Source of the DNA: Camillea tinctor
Lineage: Eukaryota; Ascomycota; Sordariomycetes; Xylariales; Xylariaceae
Reading direction: 5' to 3'
DNA: 64,000 bases
Assembly: GCA_022578605.1 (NCBI GenBank)
Contig: MU394052.1
Span: 682,001 to 746,000, forward strand
This document shows, in pieces, positions 12,401-24,116 of the stretch (positions are counted from its first letter, which is position 1; every line of letters begins with the position of its first letter). Made by a program: the position numbers and the translations under genes. The notes below the pieces were generated by a model, which made no database searches, was not told the DNA's origin, and saw nothing but the letters and a program-made list of their open reading frames with translations.

Positions 12401-14129
12401 TTTGGTCGGTATTATCGGGGGGCCGTCTGTAGCCCAAGCAAGTTTTTTTTTAGACGTGGGATTTTGCGGTATATGGGAAAGCGACCGTGGTTCGCAATCA
12501 GTAGTCGCACGTGGCGGCGGAGTGAGAATCAGATGACGGTGGTTTCTGGTCCGAAATTACATATATTCCGGCGGCGGAAGCAGAAACGATCTACAAGTTT
12601 GCCGATGTGCTAATGCGATAGTGACGGCGATGGGGCTCGAAGACGCAATGGAGGGAGGGGTATATCTGGTTCAATGGACAGAAGCCGGCTGTTTTGGAGG
12701 ATATCCGGGAGAAAAAGAATGGTATCTAGGCGCAAACTAGAAGTACCGGTATCGCGACAAAGGAGGCGGCGGATCTGGTTGGTGACACGGAGTAGTAGTA
12801 GTAGTAGCAGCAGTAGCGTGGGTAGGATTTGTTGAAGTGTCCAGAGCTACATATATCGGTTCATTAAGAGGTAGGGGTAGGGGTAGGTGGATTAAACGTT
12901 GGACGGTTTGTGCTAGAGAGCCATAACCTCAATATGTTATCGTGATGTTGTAGAGAACACACACAAAGAGAGAAAAAGTCGTGAACTGAATTTTTTGGTA
13001 ACACATGGAATTTAGCAGAGAGAGTTGAGTTTGAGTGCTCAAGGTCAAATTGCGCCCAGAACAATTGCATGTCAAGTTTTATTAGCAACTGAACAACCTG
13101 GACCCTCTTCTAAAGTTTTGACGACTTAACCTAGTCAGGCATGTAACACTACATATCATACATGGAACAATCCATATATAGTGTAGTACTAATACCTTAG
13201 TTTAGCTGTGGTGTAATACATATGTGCATGTAGTAATAGTACTTACCTACATGCACACATGCATTTGATGGGGCTAGAAGAAATTCAAATGATAAAACAC
13301 AAACAGATTCAGGGTTTAGAGAGGAGAGAAGGGGGTCCAAGTGAGCTCTGAGACCCAATTGAAAACTGCAGGTGGCTTTCCAATATGACATGTTTCACGC
13401 AGGAGCAGTAGGTACATAATATATGCATTTACCAAGTATTCGTATAAATTAGATAAGGATTAGGTTACCATACTTTTTACAACGGCCAATGGAATTACAC
13501 TAAAGAGTACTACTGGCCTAAGCAATGTACACAAAAACATCAAATACGAGGTGAACTACTAGTTTCAGAATGGGAGAGAAAGAGAAAAAAAGAAGAAAAA
13601 AAGAGGGAGAAAGAGATACAGCAGAGTAAGAAGTATATACGATGGAGTCGATACCACAATGTCGTCAAATTTAAGTGCAGCTGTGGAGCAAGACGAAAGA
13701 TCTTCATGAGATTTATACAGATATATAAAAATATAAACTTTTAAGTACCTAGGTAGGTACATTGATACATGCATAGGTTACATGATGCACCTATAGCAGA
13801 TAAACCACTAGAATGTGTCAAGAACTACCAAGCTATGCTCTCACTTCGGTACGAAATGCCAGAACTGGCGAGGGATAGCTGACTACGGCAGCTCTGCCCA
13901 TAAGGACGGCTGCTGTCAAGGTCACAGGCTCGACATCCTCGGGCATCTAAATGTAAGCATAGACAAAACGCCTAAACTCAGCAGATGATATCAAGGTATC
14001 AATCTCTGCACACAGACTAGTTGACAAGATATGGAAGAGCAACTTCGAGGCAACTTAAGAGTGTGCAGATTAATCATTACAAGGCGGTAAAGAGTCAAAC
14101 TCCATTTACAAAAATAAAGTAAGCCCAAA
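12401..14129. other. Intergenic region between GT34 and RING-CH genes
   Basis: It holds the GT34 promoter and the 3' flank of the RING-CH gene. An AGT/AGC trinucleotide run lies at about 12791-12817. A TACCTAGGTAGGTAC palindrome occurs near 13746-13760. No gene or structured RNA recognised. Confidence 0.55.
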
Positions 14130-15108
14130 CTATTTATCCTTGTCATTTTCATCTTCTTCGTCGTCGCTATCTTCTCCGTCATCTCCTTGGACGTTAAGAA
14201 TTCTCTGGCTAGCTCGGTCAAGGGTACGCTCTGTCCACTTGCGCGTCGCTTTCCACACCGCCTACAATAGTCCATTGTCAGCAACGCGCCCAAGTCGTAG
14301 AGGGAAACCATGCACTTACATAGAGAAAAGTCACAACCCCGATCAGAACAAGGGTGAGGTTGATGTTCTCCATCCTCTGACGGCCGGTGCCCGCGCGACG
14401 GACGCCACCACCGCCCACGATGCCGCTTGTCCGCAAGTTCCACCATTGCCAGGGACTCATGGCAAGAAATGCCTTCACAAACCCTAGCAGCCCAAGCGAG
14501 AAGATGCCCTTTATAAAGTGCTCAACCCAACCATCAGCTTCATCTTCAAAACCAAACTCGTCATCACCTTTGGTGATAACAGTGTCCGCTATAATCCCGA
14601 CAGGATCAAGCCATAAGCCAAGAATCGGGTCTGCTACGAAGCCGAGCAGGAAGACAGTAATACAAAGAATCGCAACGGTCAGCGCTAAAGTCAAGAGAGG
14701 ACTTCGAAGTCGTTGAGCCCACGTCAAGCGCTCCATGCGATATTTGTAAGAACACCGGTTGCATTCGTATGCGCTTGGGTTTTCGTTCATCCACATCTTC
14801 AGGCAGTTCTCATGGACGTACTTGACGGAACCTTTGCATAGGCACGGACTTATGAGTCGGTCTCCGTCTTCGGATACGTAACGCCTCCTGCGTCGTCCAC
14901 CAAGCATGCCTGGTTCTTCATAAGTCGCTTCGACCTCGTCATGGCATATCCAGCACATCCGAACGTGTTTCTTGGCTTCTTCCGGTTCTTCCTGAGATTG
15001 TGTCTCGGGTTGCTGGGCCTGGTCGTGACCAGACGTAGCTGCCGACACAGGTTCAGTGTCATCAGCGAGCCCCTCAGCGGGCCAGGACCAACCTGTTGAC
15101 GCTGCCAT
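14130..15108 (-). CDS. RING-CH (MARCH-type) membrane E3 ubiquitin ligase
   Basis: This is a predicted membrane-embedded ubiquitin ligase. Two exons (15108-14320 and 14261-14130, intron 58 nt with GTAAGT) encode 306 residues. The RING-variant domain begins at about residue 51 with CWICHDE and continues through PCLCKGSVKYVHENCLKMW to CNRCSYKY, giving the C4HC3 ligand order typical of RING-CH rather than RING-HC. A charged insertion containing RRRRRY sits between the first two zinc-ligand pairs. Hydrophobic segments follow at about 140-160, 205-225 and 250-265. The C-terminus is strongly acidic (DGEDSDDEEDENDKDK). Organelle and substrates cannot be inferred. MARCH-type ligases act on membrane proteins in the ER, Golgi, endosomes or mitochondria. 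Confidence 0.88.
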
Positions 15109-16096
15109 CCTTGAAGAATCTGTCTAATATTTTGTGAAAGAAAGGGGATTTAAAAAAAGATGGATACGACTGAGTGTAGCGTAAGAGGAGCAATATTGGC
15201 CGTGAAGATGAGTAAAAAGAAGACAAGACAAGCTAAAACGCACGTATGAACACTTAGTCATTCGCTCGAATTCTCACCATTGTTGATGTATCAGACTCGA
15301 GCAAAACTGGAAGGTAAAAGCAACTGCTTTAGACGACTATTGGCTCGTGGCAAGAAAGACATCAAAGAACATGCGGGGACCGGATTCGGGATGACAAGAC
15401 TGGTGTAGGTCAAAGGATCGGGTGGTAGTCAGCCATAGGAGCACACTGTGCACACTTTTGGTGTCAATCACAATTGACAAGTAGGGTCTTCCATTTCTTC
15501 TTCCTGAACCCAGAAGAAGAGATGTGTCCTCTAGCTGTGTGTTACCTTTGACCGATGGATGAATGGATTCCCAGGTGCAAAATCAGTATTGATGGTGTTG
15601 GAGCGAAGGCAGGTATTAAAAAGCAAAGGCGAAAATATACACTATAAAATAGTAAGTACTACTAGCTTGAGTTCTAAGCTTATCCATAGGTTACGGTGGG
15701 TCCTTATCGGAGTCGGATATTTACCTGACCGATTTAAGATCCCACTTAGAACTTGAAGCAAAACGAATCAGGAGACCGGAGAGTGCCCCGCGGTAGTGCA
15801 TCCTTAGGTAATCATAGATTTAGGCCTAGACTGGAGCATAATTGGGCGCTCGGGCCTCTTAGGTATCTGTCTACACTTTTACTCCGTACTTCCCAAGCTT
15901 GTTCCCTTGTGAGCTCCAACACGCAACCTCGCGATGCCTAGCTAAAGCTCCACACATCATAGCCCTGGGATTCGTAGCCTCGCCTTTGCCTTGACAACCC
16001 GCCCTCTACAAACTACCACCACCACCTCTTCCCCCACGAACCCCGGATTCCCACCAGATTTCCATCCTCACATATACCCGACAGAATCTCTTAGCA
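15109..16096. promoter_or_regulatory. Divergent promoter region, RING-CH ligase / proteasome alpha-2
   Basis: These 988 bp separate two divergently transcribed genes of the ubiquitin-proteasome pathway. I see no yeast-type proteasome element (GGTGGCAAA) on either strand, and no other gene. Whether the shared control region has meaning is untested. Confidence 0.5.
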
Positions 16097-17262
16097 ATGG
16101 CCGACCGTTACTCATTTTCCCTGACCACATTCTCCCCCAGGTAAGCACCACCAAATAAGCCCAATGGGTAAAAGCAAAACCATAGCTAATTCCAATGATC
16201 AATGATGATAGTGGGAAGCTGGTGCAGATCGGTATGCTACATCCTTCATATGATGCGCATTTTCTACGAAACCCAAAATAAACCAATCGACTACTACAAA
16301 AGCACTCGCAACTATGACCTGTTTGCTAACGAGACTGTGATTTAAGAATATGCCCTAAACGCCGTCAACCAGGGTGTTACTGCCCTTGGCATCAAAGGCA
16401 AGTCCCTTCTTATGCCGTCATTCCCAAGGTAGATCCGCACTGACAGACTCTATATTAGCCACCAACGGTATTGTTCTAGCCACTGAAAAGAAGTCGTCGT
16501 CACCGCTCTCCGATCCATCCTCGCTATCCAAGATCAGCCTCATCACCCCCAACATCGGCATGGTCTACGCCGGCATGGGTCCCGATTACAGAGTCCTCGT
16601 CGACAGGGCGCGGAAGGTATCCCACACCGGCTACAAGCGAATCTACAACGAGTACCCCCCTACCCGGATATTAGTGCAGGATGTTGCGCGGGAGATGCAG
16701 GAAGCTACGCAGTCGGGTGGTGTCCGGCCGTACGGTGTCAGCTTGCTGGTTGCGGGGTGGGACGAGGGCGTCATGCCCGATGTGGAGTCTGCGGTCCAGG
16801 GAGGAGGGGAGGTTGAGGGCGAGAAGAAACCTTCGGGCAAGACTGGCGGCATTCTCAAGGGCGGCCCCATGCTTTACCAAGTCGACCCCTCGGGGGCCTA
16901 CTACCCGTGGAAAGCCACCGCTATTGGCAAGAGTGCGACGACAGCCAAGACCTTCCTGGAGAAGAGGTACACCGAGGGTTTGGAGTTGGAGGATGCTGTG
17001 CACATCGCCCTATTGACGTTGAAGGAGACCATTGAGGGAGAGATGAATGGGGATTCTATCGAGATTGGTGAGTACCTTACACTTTTTTGGTTCCTTTTCT
17101 CTTCCTTTTTTCTTCGAAAAGACAACCTGCTAACATGATTAAGGTATCGTCGGACCGCCTGCTGATCACCTCCTGGGCGTTGAGGGTGTCCATGGAGCGA
17201 CAGGCCCGCGCTTCAGGAAGCTGAGTCCCCAGGAGATTGAGGATTATCTGACGAATCTATGA
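16097..17262 (+). CDS. pre8: 20S proteasome subunit alpha type-2 (Pre8)
   Basis: This is a non-catalytic subunit of the proteasome alpha ring. Five exons (16097-16140, 16212-16231, 16347-16397, 16459-17067, 17144-17262) give 280 residues. Exon 1 encodes the alpha signature [11 protein letters not shown]. Exon 2 is only 20 nt and supplies GKLVQIE. Exon 3 supplies [16 protein letters not shown], and exon 4 continues with [12 protein letters not shown]. The third intron (16398-16458) uses a GC donor (AAAG/GCAAGT), fixed by the near-invariant GIKATNG junction. Family motifs include [25 protein letters not shown] and [18 protein letters not shown]. An insertion of about 20 Gly/Glu/Lys-rich residues precedes [14 protein letters not shown], which explains the extra length over yeast Pre8 (250). 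Confidence 0.95.
16398..16458 (+). other. GC-AG intron in the proteasome alpha-2 gene
   Basis: The donor is GCAAGT after AAAG, with CTGAC as branch and TTAG as acceptor, length 61 nt. The phase-1 junction restores the conserved lysine-alanine-threonine-asparagine-glycine stretch of alpha-2 subunits. A GT donor inside would break this conserved block. GCAAGT is the best-known GC donor form. Confidence 0.88.
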
Positions 17263-17343
17263 TCATCGTCGGCATTACTAGATTTCGCAAGTCTTCACGT
17301 GTATCATAGAGCATCATAGAGGACCGAGAGTAAGGCAGACTTC

Positions 17344-18667
17344 TTAAGGAACATGACGCTTCGTTAGTATGAATGAACTGCGCGGACCAGCTCTGACGCC
17401 GATAACGGAGTGAGCCTCTTCTAAAGATAGGGGGACTTTGACCCATGTAGCTGTTTTCTCAACCGCGAGCCCTAGTTGGCCATTGCTGTTGTCGCCAATG
17501 ACATAGACATCGCCATTCTCCGTGAGCACTATTATGTGCGACTCCCCAATACTGCAGTCCACTATATCGTTCTCTTCAACAAGTACGGGGGTCGGGCTAC
17601 CCGACAAGTCTCCTAGAATAGCTTGCCGCCCCGGGTGGCCGCCCCAGGCGTAGAGATCGTGGCCTTCCGTCAAGGCCAGAATAACGTAGCCAGCCGCAGC
17701 CACCTTTACAATCTTTCCCGTCGGTAGGTCCTCCAGCTCCTCGATAACAGCAGGCCTCTCTGCCGGACTGTTTGTTTCGAGTCAGTCCCAGCCTCCCTGT
17801 TTGAGGGCCTCTAAGCAATATTCGTTATGGTTGCATCCATGCCTACCTTAAAGGTGTTATCTCCCTCCCCATGCATGCAGCGTACCGCTCATCGCCCCAT
17901 GACCAGACGCAGCCATCCTCCGCCAAAGCTATAAAACCCGTCTCATAGGCTACCAGCTGTACGATTTGTTTCGTTTCAGGAAATTGTCTTTGTCCGATTG
18001 CTGGAGCAGCGGTAAGCGACCTCACTGTGTCGTACCACCGGATGGATCCGACTTGTCCGTCGTCATCGCTATAAACTATAATAGGGGGGAGGGGGGGAAT
18101 AAAAACCCATATGACATGTTCAGTGATTCTGTGGAACCGAAGGAAGGGGGGGAGGTAGATACTACATTGACATGCGATTGTTAGATTGGGCTGCTTACCT
18201 GCTACAGAACCATTGCCCGCGATAGCTGCCGTGGACGATAGAAGCTTGTCTCGGAGCCCTGGCGTCGTTTCCCCTACAGATTCGTCCACGAATCCTGCCT
18301 GTCGCAATCCGGTGCTCGTTCTAGCTACATAAGCCACACCCCCTTTCGTGTGAGAAATGTATTATTATGATGGCACAAACCCATCCCGATATGTGCATAC
18401 TACCCAGACAGACAGATGGATGTTCATATCCGTTGTCTAGGTTTTCTTTTTCTTTTTCTTTTTTTTTCTCTTACTGATAACTGGCTGATTCAACTTACTG
18501 AATGTACATGACAGTAGAGCGCAAGGAGGCTCGATGAGAAGAGGATCGCTGAGCACAAGCCGAAACGAGGTGACGTCGTCCGGCTCGTTTGTTGCTGCTA
18601 AGCCCGATGGCTCATCGTCGAATTCGAGCTGGCGCCAGGCATTGAAGCCAGTAGCGTAGAGATCCAT
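17344..18667 (-). CDS. RCC1-repeat protein, ATS1/SERGEF-like
   Basis: This is a beta-propeller protein of the RCC1 superfamily, resembling the alpha-tubulin suppressor Ats1 of yeast; Ats1 also takes part in tRNA wobble-uridine modification control. Four exons (18667-18499, 18324-18199, 18075-17847, 17767-17344) encode 315 residues. RCC1-type repeats are visible as LYATGFNAWRQL at the start, ALAEDGCVWSWGDERY, ALTEGHDLYAWGGHPGRQ, VLTENGDVYVIGDNSNGQLG and SFIL at the end. Intron 1 is long (174 nt) with T-rich tracts; introns 2 and 3 are 123 and 79 nt. The number of blades (about four to five recognised) is lower than the seven of RCC1, as in Ats1. It converges on the proteasome gene with 81 bp between stop codons. 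Confidence 0.78.
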
Positions 18668-19529
18668 TGCCGGCGCTGGCGTAATGGGTTGGAATATTCG
18701 GGGGCCTCTCTACTTATAAGTAGGGTACCTACCGAAGGTTAGGTAATTATTGTATGTAGGCTCGGGAGTTGGTTGCAGGTGGTTGAGACTTGGCGGGTAA
18801 TGTGCGAATATCCCGATCTATTTCTCAATCCGCACTGTCGTTTTCGGTTCTCCACCTATCATCTCATCTCATCTCATCTCATCTTGAGTTGTAAGTTATG
18901 TAGTATGTGAGAGTGAGAGCGAGAGTGAGAGTGAAAGAGAAGAAGTATATATGAGAATACACTACACTTGAGCTGAGGTGTACCAAAGTGAAAGTGAAAG
19001 TGAAAGTGATCAGTAAATAACTCTTCTCGGTCCCTTGTTTTTCGTCTCTCAAAATACTTACATAAAAGCGTCGCTCTACTGCAATCTATCGCATGTAGGT
19101 AATTGATATGTCACATGGGAAGCAACTTTTTTCTTCTTCCCCCACACACAGCCTGCTGTCACTCACCTACTCAATGCTGCATTACCTCCTTCTATATCTA
19201 TCTTGTCGACTCTTTATCTCATTCAAGAAGTCTGAGTGATAGCACTGCCCTGCTGTAACCACCATTGATGCCTAACTTGTTATATTTACCATACATGTTT
19301 TTGGCTTCCCCTCCCGGTTCGACAAATATCAAGTCCAGCACGTGAAATCGTCACGACTTCCCTTGGATACCTTCATATCTTATGTCGCTTTCTTTCTTCC
19401 CTTTTCGCCCCTAGCAATTTGTTGGGATTTCCGGTTTGTGAGTACAACTATTTAAGTACTACCTACGTATTACTGAGTTGTACTGGAAAGGAAAGAGACC
19501 GACCAGGCTCCTTGTCTCTGAACAACACC
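18668..19529. promoter_or_regulatory. Divergent promoter region, ATS1-like / DCL2, with tandem repeats
   Basis: This 862-bp region serves both genes. It contains CATCT pentamers (18859-18884), GTGAGA/GAGAGT-type repeats (18906-18940), and four direct GTGAAA hexamers (about 18987-19010). T-rich tracts lie nearer to DCL2 (19110-19140 and 19380-19410). Their position suits regulatory sequence of an inducible RNA-silencing gene, but function is inference. Confidence 0.5.
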
Positions 19530-22500
19530 ATGTATGACGAGACGTCTTCGTCAGAGACTTCGGAATCCGAAGGCCATGATGCCTCGAACGTGCCGGTAGA
19601 GGAGCTAGTAGCTCCGTCTACAAGTGAACCGGCTGCTGCGCAGGTCGATGATCCACGGGTGATACATGCTCGTGCATATCAGGTTGAGATGTTCGAGGAG
19701 AGCCTCAAACAAAACATCATTGTTGCTGTAGGTTTGTCTTACTAGCCTATTGCGCGTTTGTCGCTGATCCTTTCCTTCTCATAGATGGATACGGGTAGTG
19801 GAAAGACCCAAGTGTAGGTGATAAGTCCCTCAGGGTCTTCCTTTAATCGTCGTAACACCTATTGAGGGGAAGTACTGGTATATATATCAGTTATACTTAA
19901 ACCGGGGCTCAATATTGATGCTTGACATTCCATCGTCGTGGTTCTTTTACTCGGCTTATACGTTGACGTAGGGCCGTGCTTCGAATTCAAGCGGAGCTGG
20001 AGAAGTCACCAGCAGACAAGGTGAGCCATGTCTGTTCCCTCATTATCCGTACCGAGTTGCTGATATTAGACAAGATGGTATGGTTCTTGGTTCCGACGCT
20101 CGCGCTCTGTGATCAACAATACGAAGTTGTCAAGTCCCAGATCCCAGCCGTCCAGGTCAAAGTGCTTAGCGGCGCGTATAATTACGACACCTGGTCAGAG
20201 CAGCGGATATGGGACGACTATCTGCAAAACGTCCGCGTCGTCGTCGCAACTTATCAGGTCCTCGTCGATGCCGTAAACCATGGCTTCGTTCCGTTCCAGC
20301 GGCTTTGTCTCCTAGTTTTTGACGAGGGTCAGTCTGCCATCGCAGTCCCTAAAATGCCCTATCTAATATGAAAACAGCACACAACTGCACCAAGAATCAT
20401 GCTGGAAGTAAGCTCATGGCGCGATATCGTCAAGAGAAGATAGCAGGCTCTCCCGTCCCCAGTATTCTCGGCCTCACAGCGAGTCCGGTTATGAGGTCGG
20501 ACCCTGATGCTATTGATGTGATCGAGCGTACCTTGGACGCCGTTTGCAAAAGCCCGAGCATCCATCGAGCAGAGCTCATGGAGACTGTGAAGCGGCCAAC
20601 TCTTTCATGCGTCTCTTATTCACCCTCTAGCAGAACTCCCTATACTGCGACTATGAATAGTTTGATGAGCGTCTTCAATAACATGAACATTTACGAGGAC
20701 CCGTATATCCTTCATCTGCGATCACAGGACACTGAGAGAAGCCGTGCTGCTCTCGAAAAGGCTCTTGAGAAAAGGGACACATTTATTTTTAGGCAATTCA
20801 GGTCACTTTGCCACAAGAGCACAGAAATCCTTACTGAACTAGGATCGTGGGCTGCCGATTATTTCCTCTATTCCTCCATTGGATGGTATCTCGACATGGT
20901 CGCTAAGAACGATCCATTCTTTGAGACATGGCAAACTGCAGAGAAGCAATACCTTGCACGGGCACTGCGCCGGGTTGCCATTGTAGAGCCACCCCCAATC
21001 GATCATGACATATCTACTCTATCCAACAAGGTGAGAACTCTCATACGGGAGCTTCTAGCCGCGGATGACGATACCATCGGTATAGTCTTTGTCCGTGAAA
21101 CGGTTACCGTAGCTATCCTGACACACATGCTGTCCCAACATCCCCAAGTAAAGAGCCGCTTCCAAGTTGGCTCTATGATCGGCACAAGTAACTACCCCCA
21201 GCGGAAGCGGGAGCTCGGAGATCTCATCAAGTCCCAGAGTACCGTTGATCTAGAAGCATTCAGAGCCGGCAAGCTGAACCTTCTCATCGCTACCAGTGTC
21301 CTTGAAGAAGGTATTGACGTACCGGCTTGCAACTTGGTGGCATGTTTCGACCATCCAGCAAACCTGAAGTCGTTTATTCAACGGCGCGGGCGAGCTCGCA
21401 TGAGGGAGTCAAAGCTCATGCTGCTCCTAGATGGCATGTCTAAGAGGCACTTGGATTGGATCTCTCTAGAAGAGGAGATGAAGAAGCGCTACGAAGACGA
21501 CATGCGACAAGCTCAAGAACTAGCGGAGCTTGAAGAATCGGAGCAAACCCCGAAAGTGGAACCCTTGTACATCCCGCGCACTGGAGCGCAGCTCGACTTT
21601 GACCAGGCGAGATCCCACCTGGAGCACTTCTGCAGTGTGGTAGCATCTCGGAAGTATGTGAACTCGCGCCCATACTACCTCCTAGAGAAAATCCCCCAAG
21701 GTGGGCTTACAATGCTCAGAGCCACCGTCGTTCTGCCCTCATCTCTACCTCCTAAACTTCGGCGGGTGAGAGGCATCGACGTGTGGTACTCAGAAAAGAA
21801 CGCCTGCAAAGATGCCTCTTTCCAGGCTTTCCTCGGGCTCTACAAGGCCGGCCTAGTCAACGACAACCTGATGCCGCTCATTGAAGAGATGTTGGAAGGC
21901 GTAGAAACTCGCAGCTCGATGGTAGATGCGGCCCAGCCGTGGAATCCGTGGCGGAATATTGCTTGTGCTTGGGAGAAGGCGACGACGGTGCAACAGAGGA
22001 GCATGCGCTTGAAAGATGGGGATCATGTTCTGTGTGAATATCGACTATCGCTCCCTTGTTATTTCCCAGATATTCCACCTTTTCCTATTTCTTGGAATGC
22101 AGCAACCACCTGGACGATCGAAGTTGGGGAACTTAGTGTTGTGCCGGTAGATCACCTCGGGGCCGACCAGACTGCAGCCTTGGTTGACCTGGCGTGTGGT
22201 TACCGTTTCATGGTTGAGAATAACCGACTCGCTGTGCATATTAGCTCGAGCGAAGAGGTTCAATTTCACCAGCACGTTGGCCAGCAGCCTATCGAGAAGG
22301 ATTTACTGAATCGCAACATTCTAGTCCGGAATGAACACAGCAAACCGTTTTTCTTCCAGGAATGGTTTGATTCAAAGCCTGACCCTAACTTAGTGCAACA
22401 TATTCCCGAAAGATTGCTTGACGAGCCGGTTGATATCCCCTGGTTAGCTATTGGGAAGTGGCCGAGGCGATGGGATTTTCTCCATTCAGCCCAACAAAGT

Positions 22501-24116
22501 TCCTCGCCCGTGTCGTCTAGCAAACCGTATCAGACGATTCGACCGGCGCATTACTTCCGCATGGACAGCATTGATGTTACTAAGGCCTACTTCGGCGCTC
22601 TTATCCCCTCTATCATGCACGTAATCGAGATACATCTCAAGGCACATATGCTTCGTGAGACCATACTGAAGGATATAGGGTTTTCAAACCTGGCTTCGAT
22701 TATCACGGCCACAACTTCCTCGAGTGCTAACCAAACAGCGAACTATGAAAGGCTAGAATTCCTAGGTGATTCCCTGCTGAAACTGCTGACAACCCTCTCT
22801 ATTGTAGCCAATTGTAAGTCGGAACCACCTAGCGTTTTCTGTTTAGTTGCTAACTCCTCGAAGCTCCTCCTTATTATCCCGAAAGTTACCTCTCGCCAAT
22901 GAAAGACCGGGTGGTATCAAACTCCAGGCTCTATCGGTGTACTATAGAGACTGGCTTGGACAAGTTTATTCTCACTAAGAAATTTTCAAGCTCGAAATGG
23001 AGGCCCTCATATATCAAGGACTTAGTTGCAAGCCACCCAGACGGCCCGGAGGTAAAGACCATGTCATCTAAAACCCTGGCCGATGTAATAGAGGCGCTAG
23101 TAGGAGCCGCATACCTGGACGGCGGGATAGCGAAAGCTATCTTATGCTTGAAACGGTTCATTCCCCAACTCGAATGGCGAAGCCCCGATATCGCGCGGGA
23201 CATACTATTCCGGCAGCGGGAGACGAACCCGCCGCTGCCGCCGACACTCGAGCCCCTGGAGGAGCTGATCGGGTACACGTTCCGCAACAAGGGCCTGCTC
23301 GTCGAGGCGACGACGCACGCGTCATACGACCTCAGCAAGTCAGGCGAGTGCTGCATGGAGCGGCTCGAGTTCATCGGGGACGCGATCCTCGACAGCATCG
23401 TCACGATGGAGGTCTGGCCGCACGGACGGCTCACGCAGTACCACATGCACCTACTGCGCGCGGCGACGGTCAACGCGGACCTGCTGGGGTTTCTCATGAT
23501 GGAGTGGTCGGTGGAGCAGGAGGTGACAACGATCCGGGCGGACCGCACGACGGAGACGGCGCGCGCGCCGCTGCCCTTCTGGAAGTTCATGCGCCACGTC
23601 GACGCGGGTATCGGGGCGGCGCAGCGCGCCGTCGAGGCGGCACACGCGAAGGGCAGGGAGGCCGTGCTCGAGGCGCTGCGCAGCGGCGACGCTCACCCCT
23701 GGCCGCAGCTCGCGCGCCTGCGCATACCCAAGTTCGTCTCGGACATGTTCGAGAGCGTGCTCGGCGCCGTGTTCATCGACTCGGGGTCCATGGAAGCGTG
23801 CCGACAGGTGGCGGAGCGCGCGGGCGTGATGCGCGTGGTGAGACGCCTGAGGGACGAGAGGCACGTCGATACAAGACACCCGAAGAATAAGCTTGGCGAG
23901 GTCCCGGGGATGAAGAAGCTCAGGTATGAGACTAAAGTGCGCAAGAGCGGTAGTGGTGCCAAGGAGTATATCTGCAGGGTCTACGTAGATGAGAGGATGG
24001 TGATGGAAGTAGGAGGAGGAGTAGACCACGAGGAAGTCATCACGAAGGCGGCAGAGGAGGCATATCAAAAGCGGGATGAGTGGATGGGGCGCAAGGATGA
24101 GATTATGAGTGAGTGA
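19530..24116 (+). CDS. dcl2: Dicer-like protein 2 (DCL2), antiviral RNA silencing
   Basis: This multidomain ribonuclease cuts double-stranded RNA into small RNAs. In fungi such as Cryphonectria, DCL2 is the main antiviral Dicer. Six exons (19530-19727, 19785-19813, 19972-20020, 20075-20327, 20378-22813, 22864-24116) give 1405 residues. The DExH helicase has MDTGSGKTQV (about 67), FDEAH (174-178), LGLTASP and QRRGRAR (511-517). The Dicer dimerisation domain follows (DFDQARSHLEHFC onward). RNase IIIa has ERLEFLGDS (967-975) with D1062 and E1065 in the second motif. RNase IIIb has ERLEFIGDA (1154-1162) and SDMFESVLGAVFIDSG. All catalytic acidic residues look intact. I see no clear PAZ domain, and the C-terminal dsRNA-binding region is short. 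The first in-frame ATG is used. Confidence 0.95.

Noticed and set aside
19419..19529. Upstream extension of the DCL2 frame
   Set aside because: It begins with TTG; the first in-frame ATG is 19530, so the extension is leader sequence.
23144..23890. Overlapping long frames on both strands inside DCL2 exon 6 (also 22931-23590 and 23451-24068 on the minus strand)
   Set aside because: They are shadows created by high GC content; the DCL2 frame carries the RNase III motifs and the others are low-complexity with no motif.
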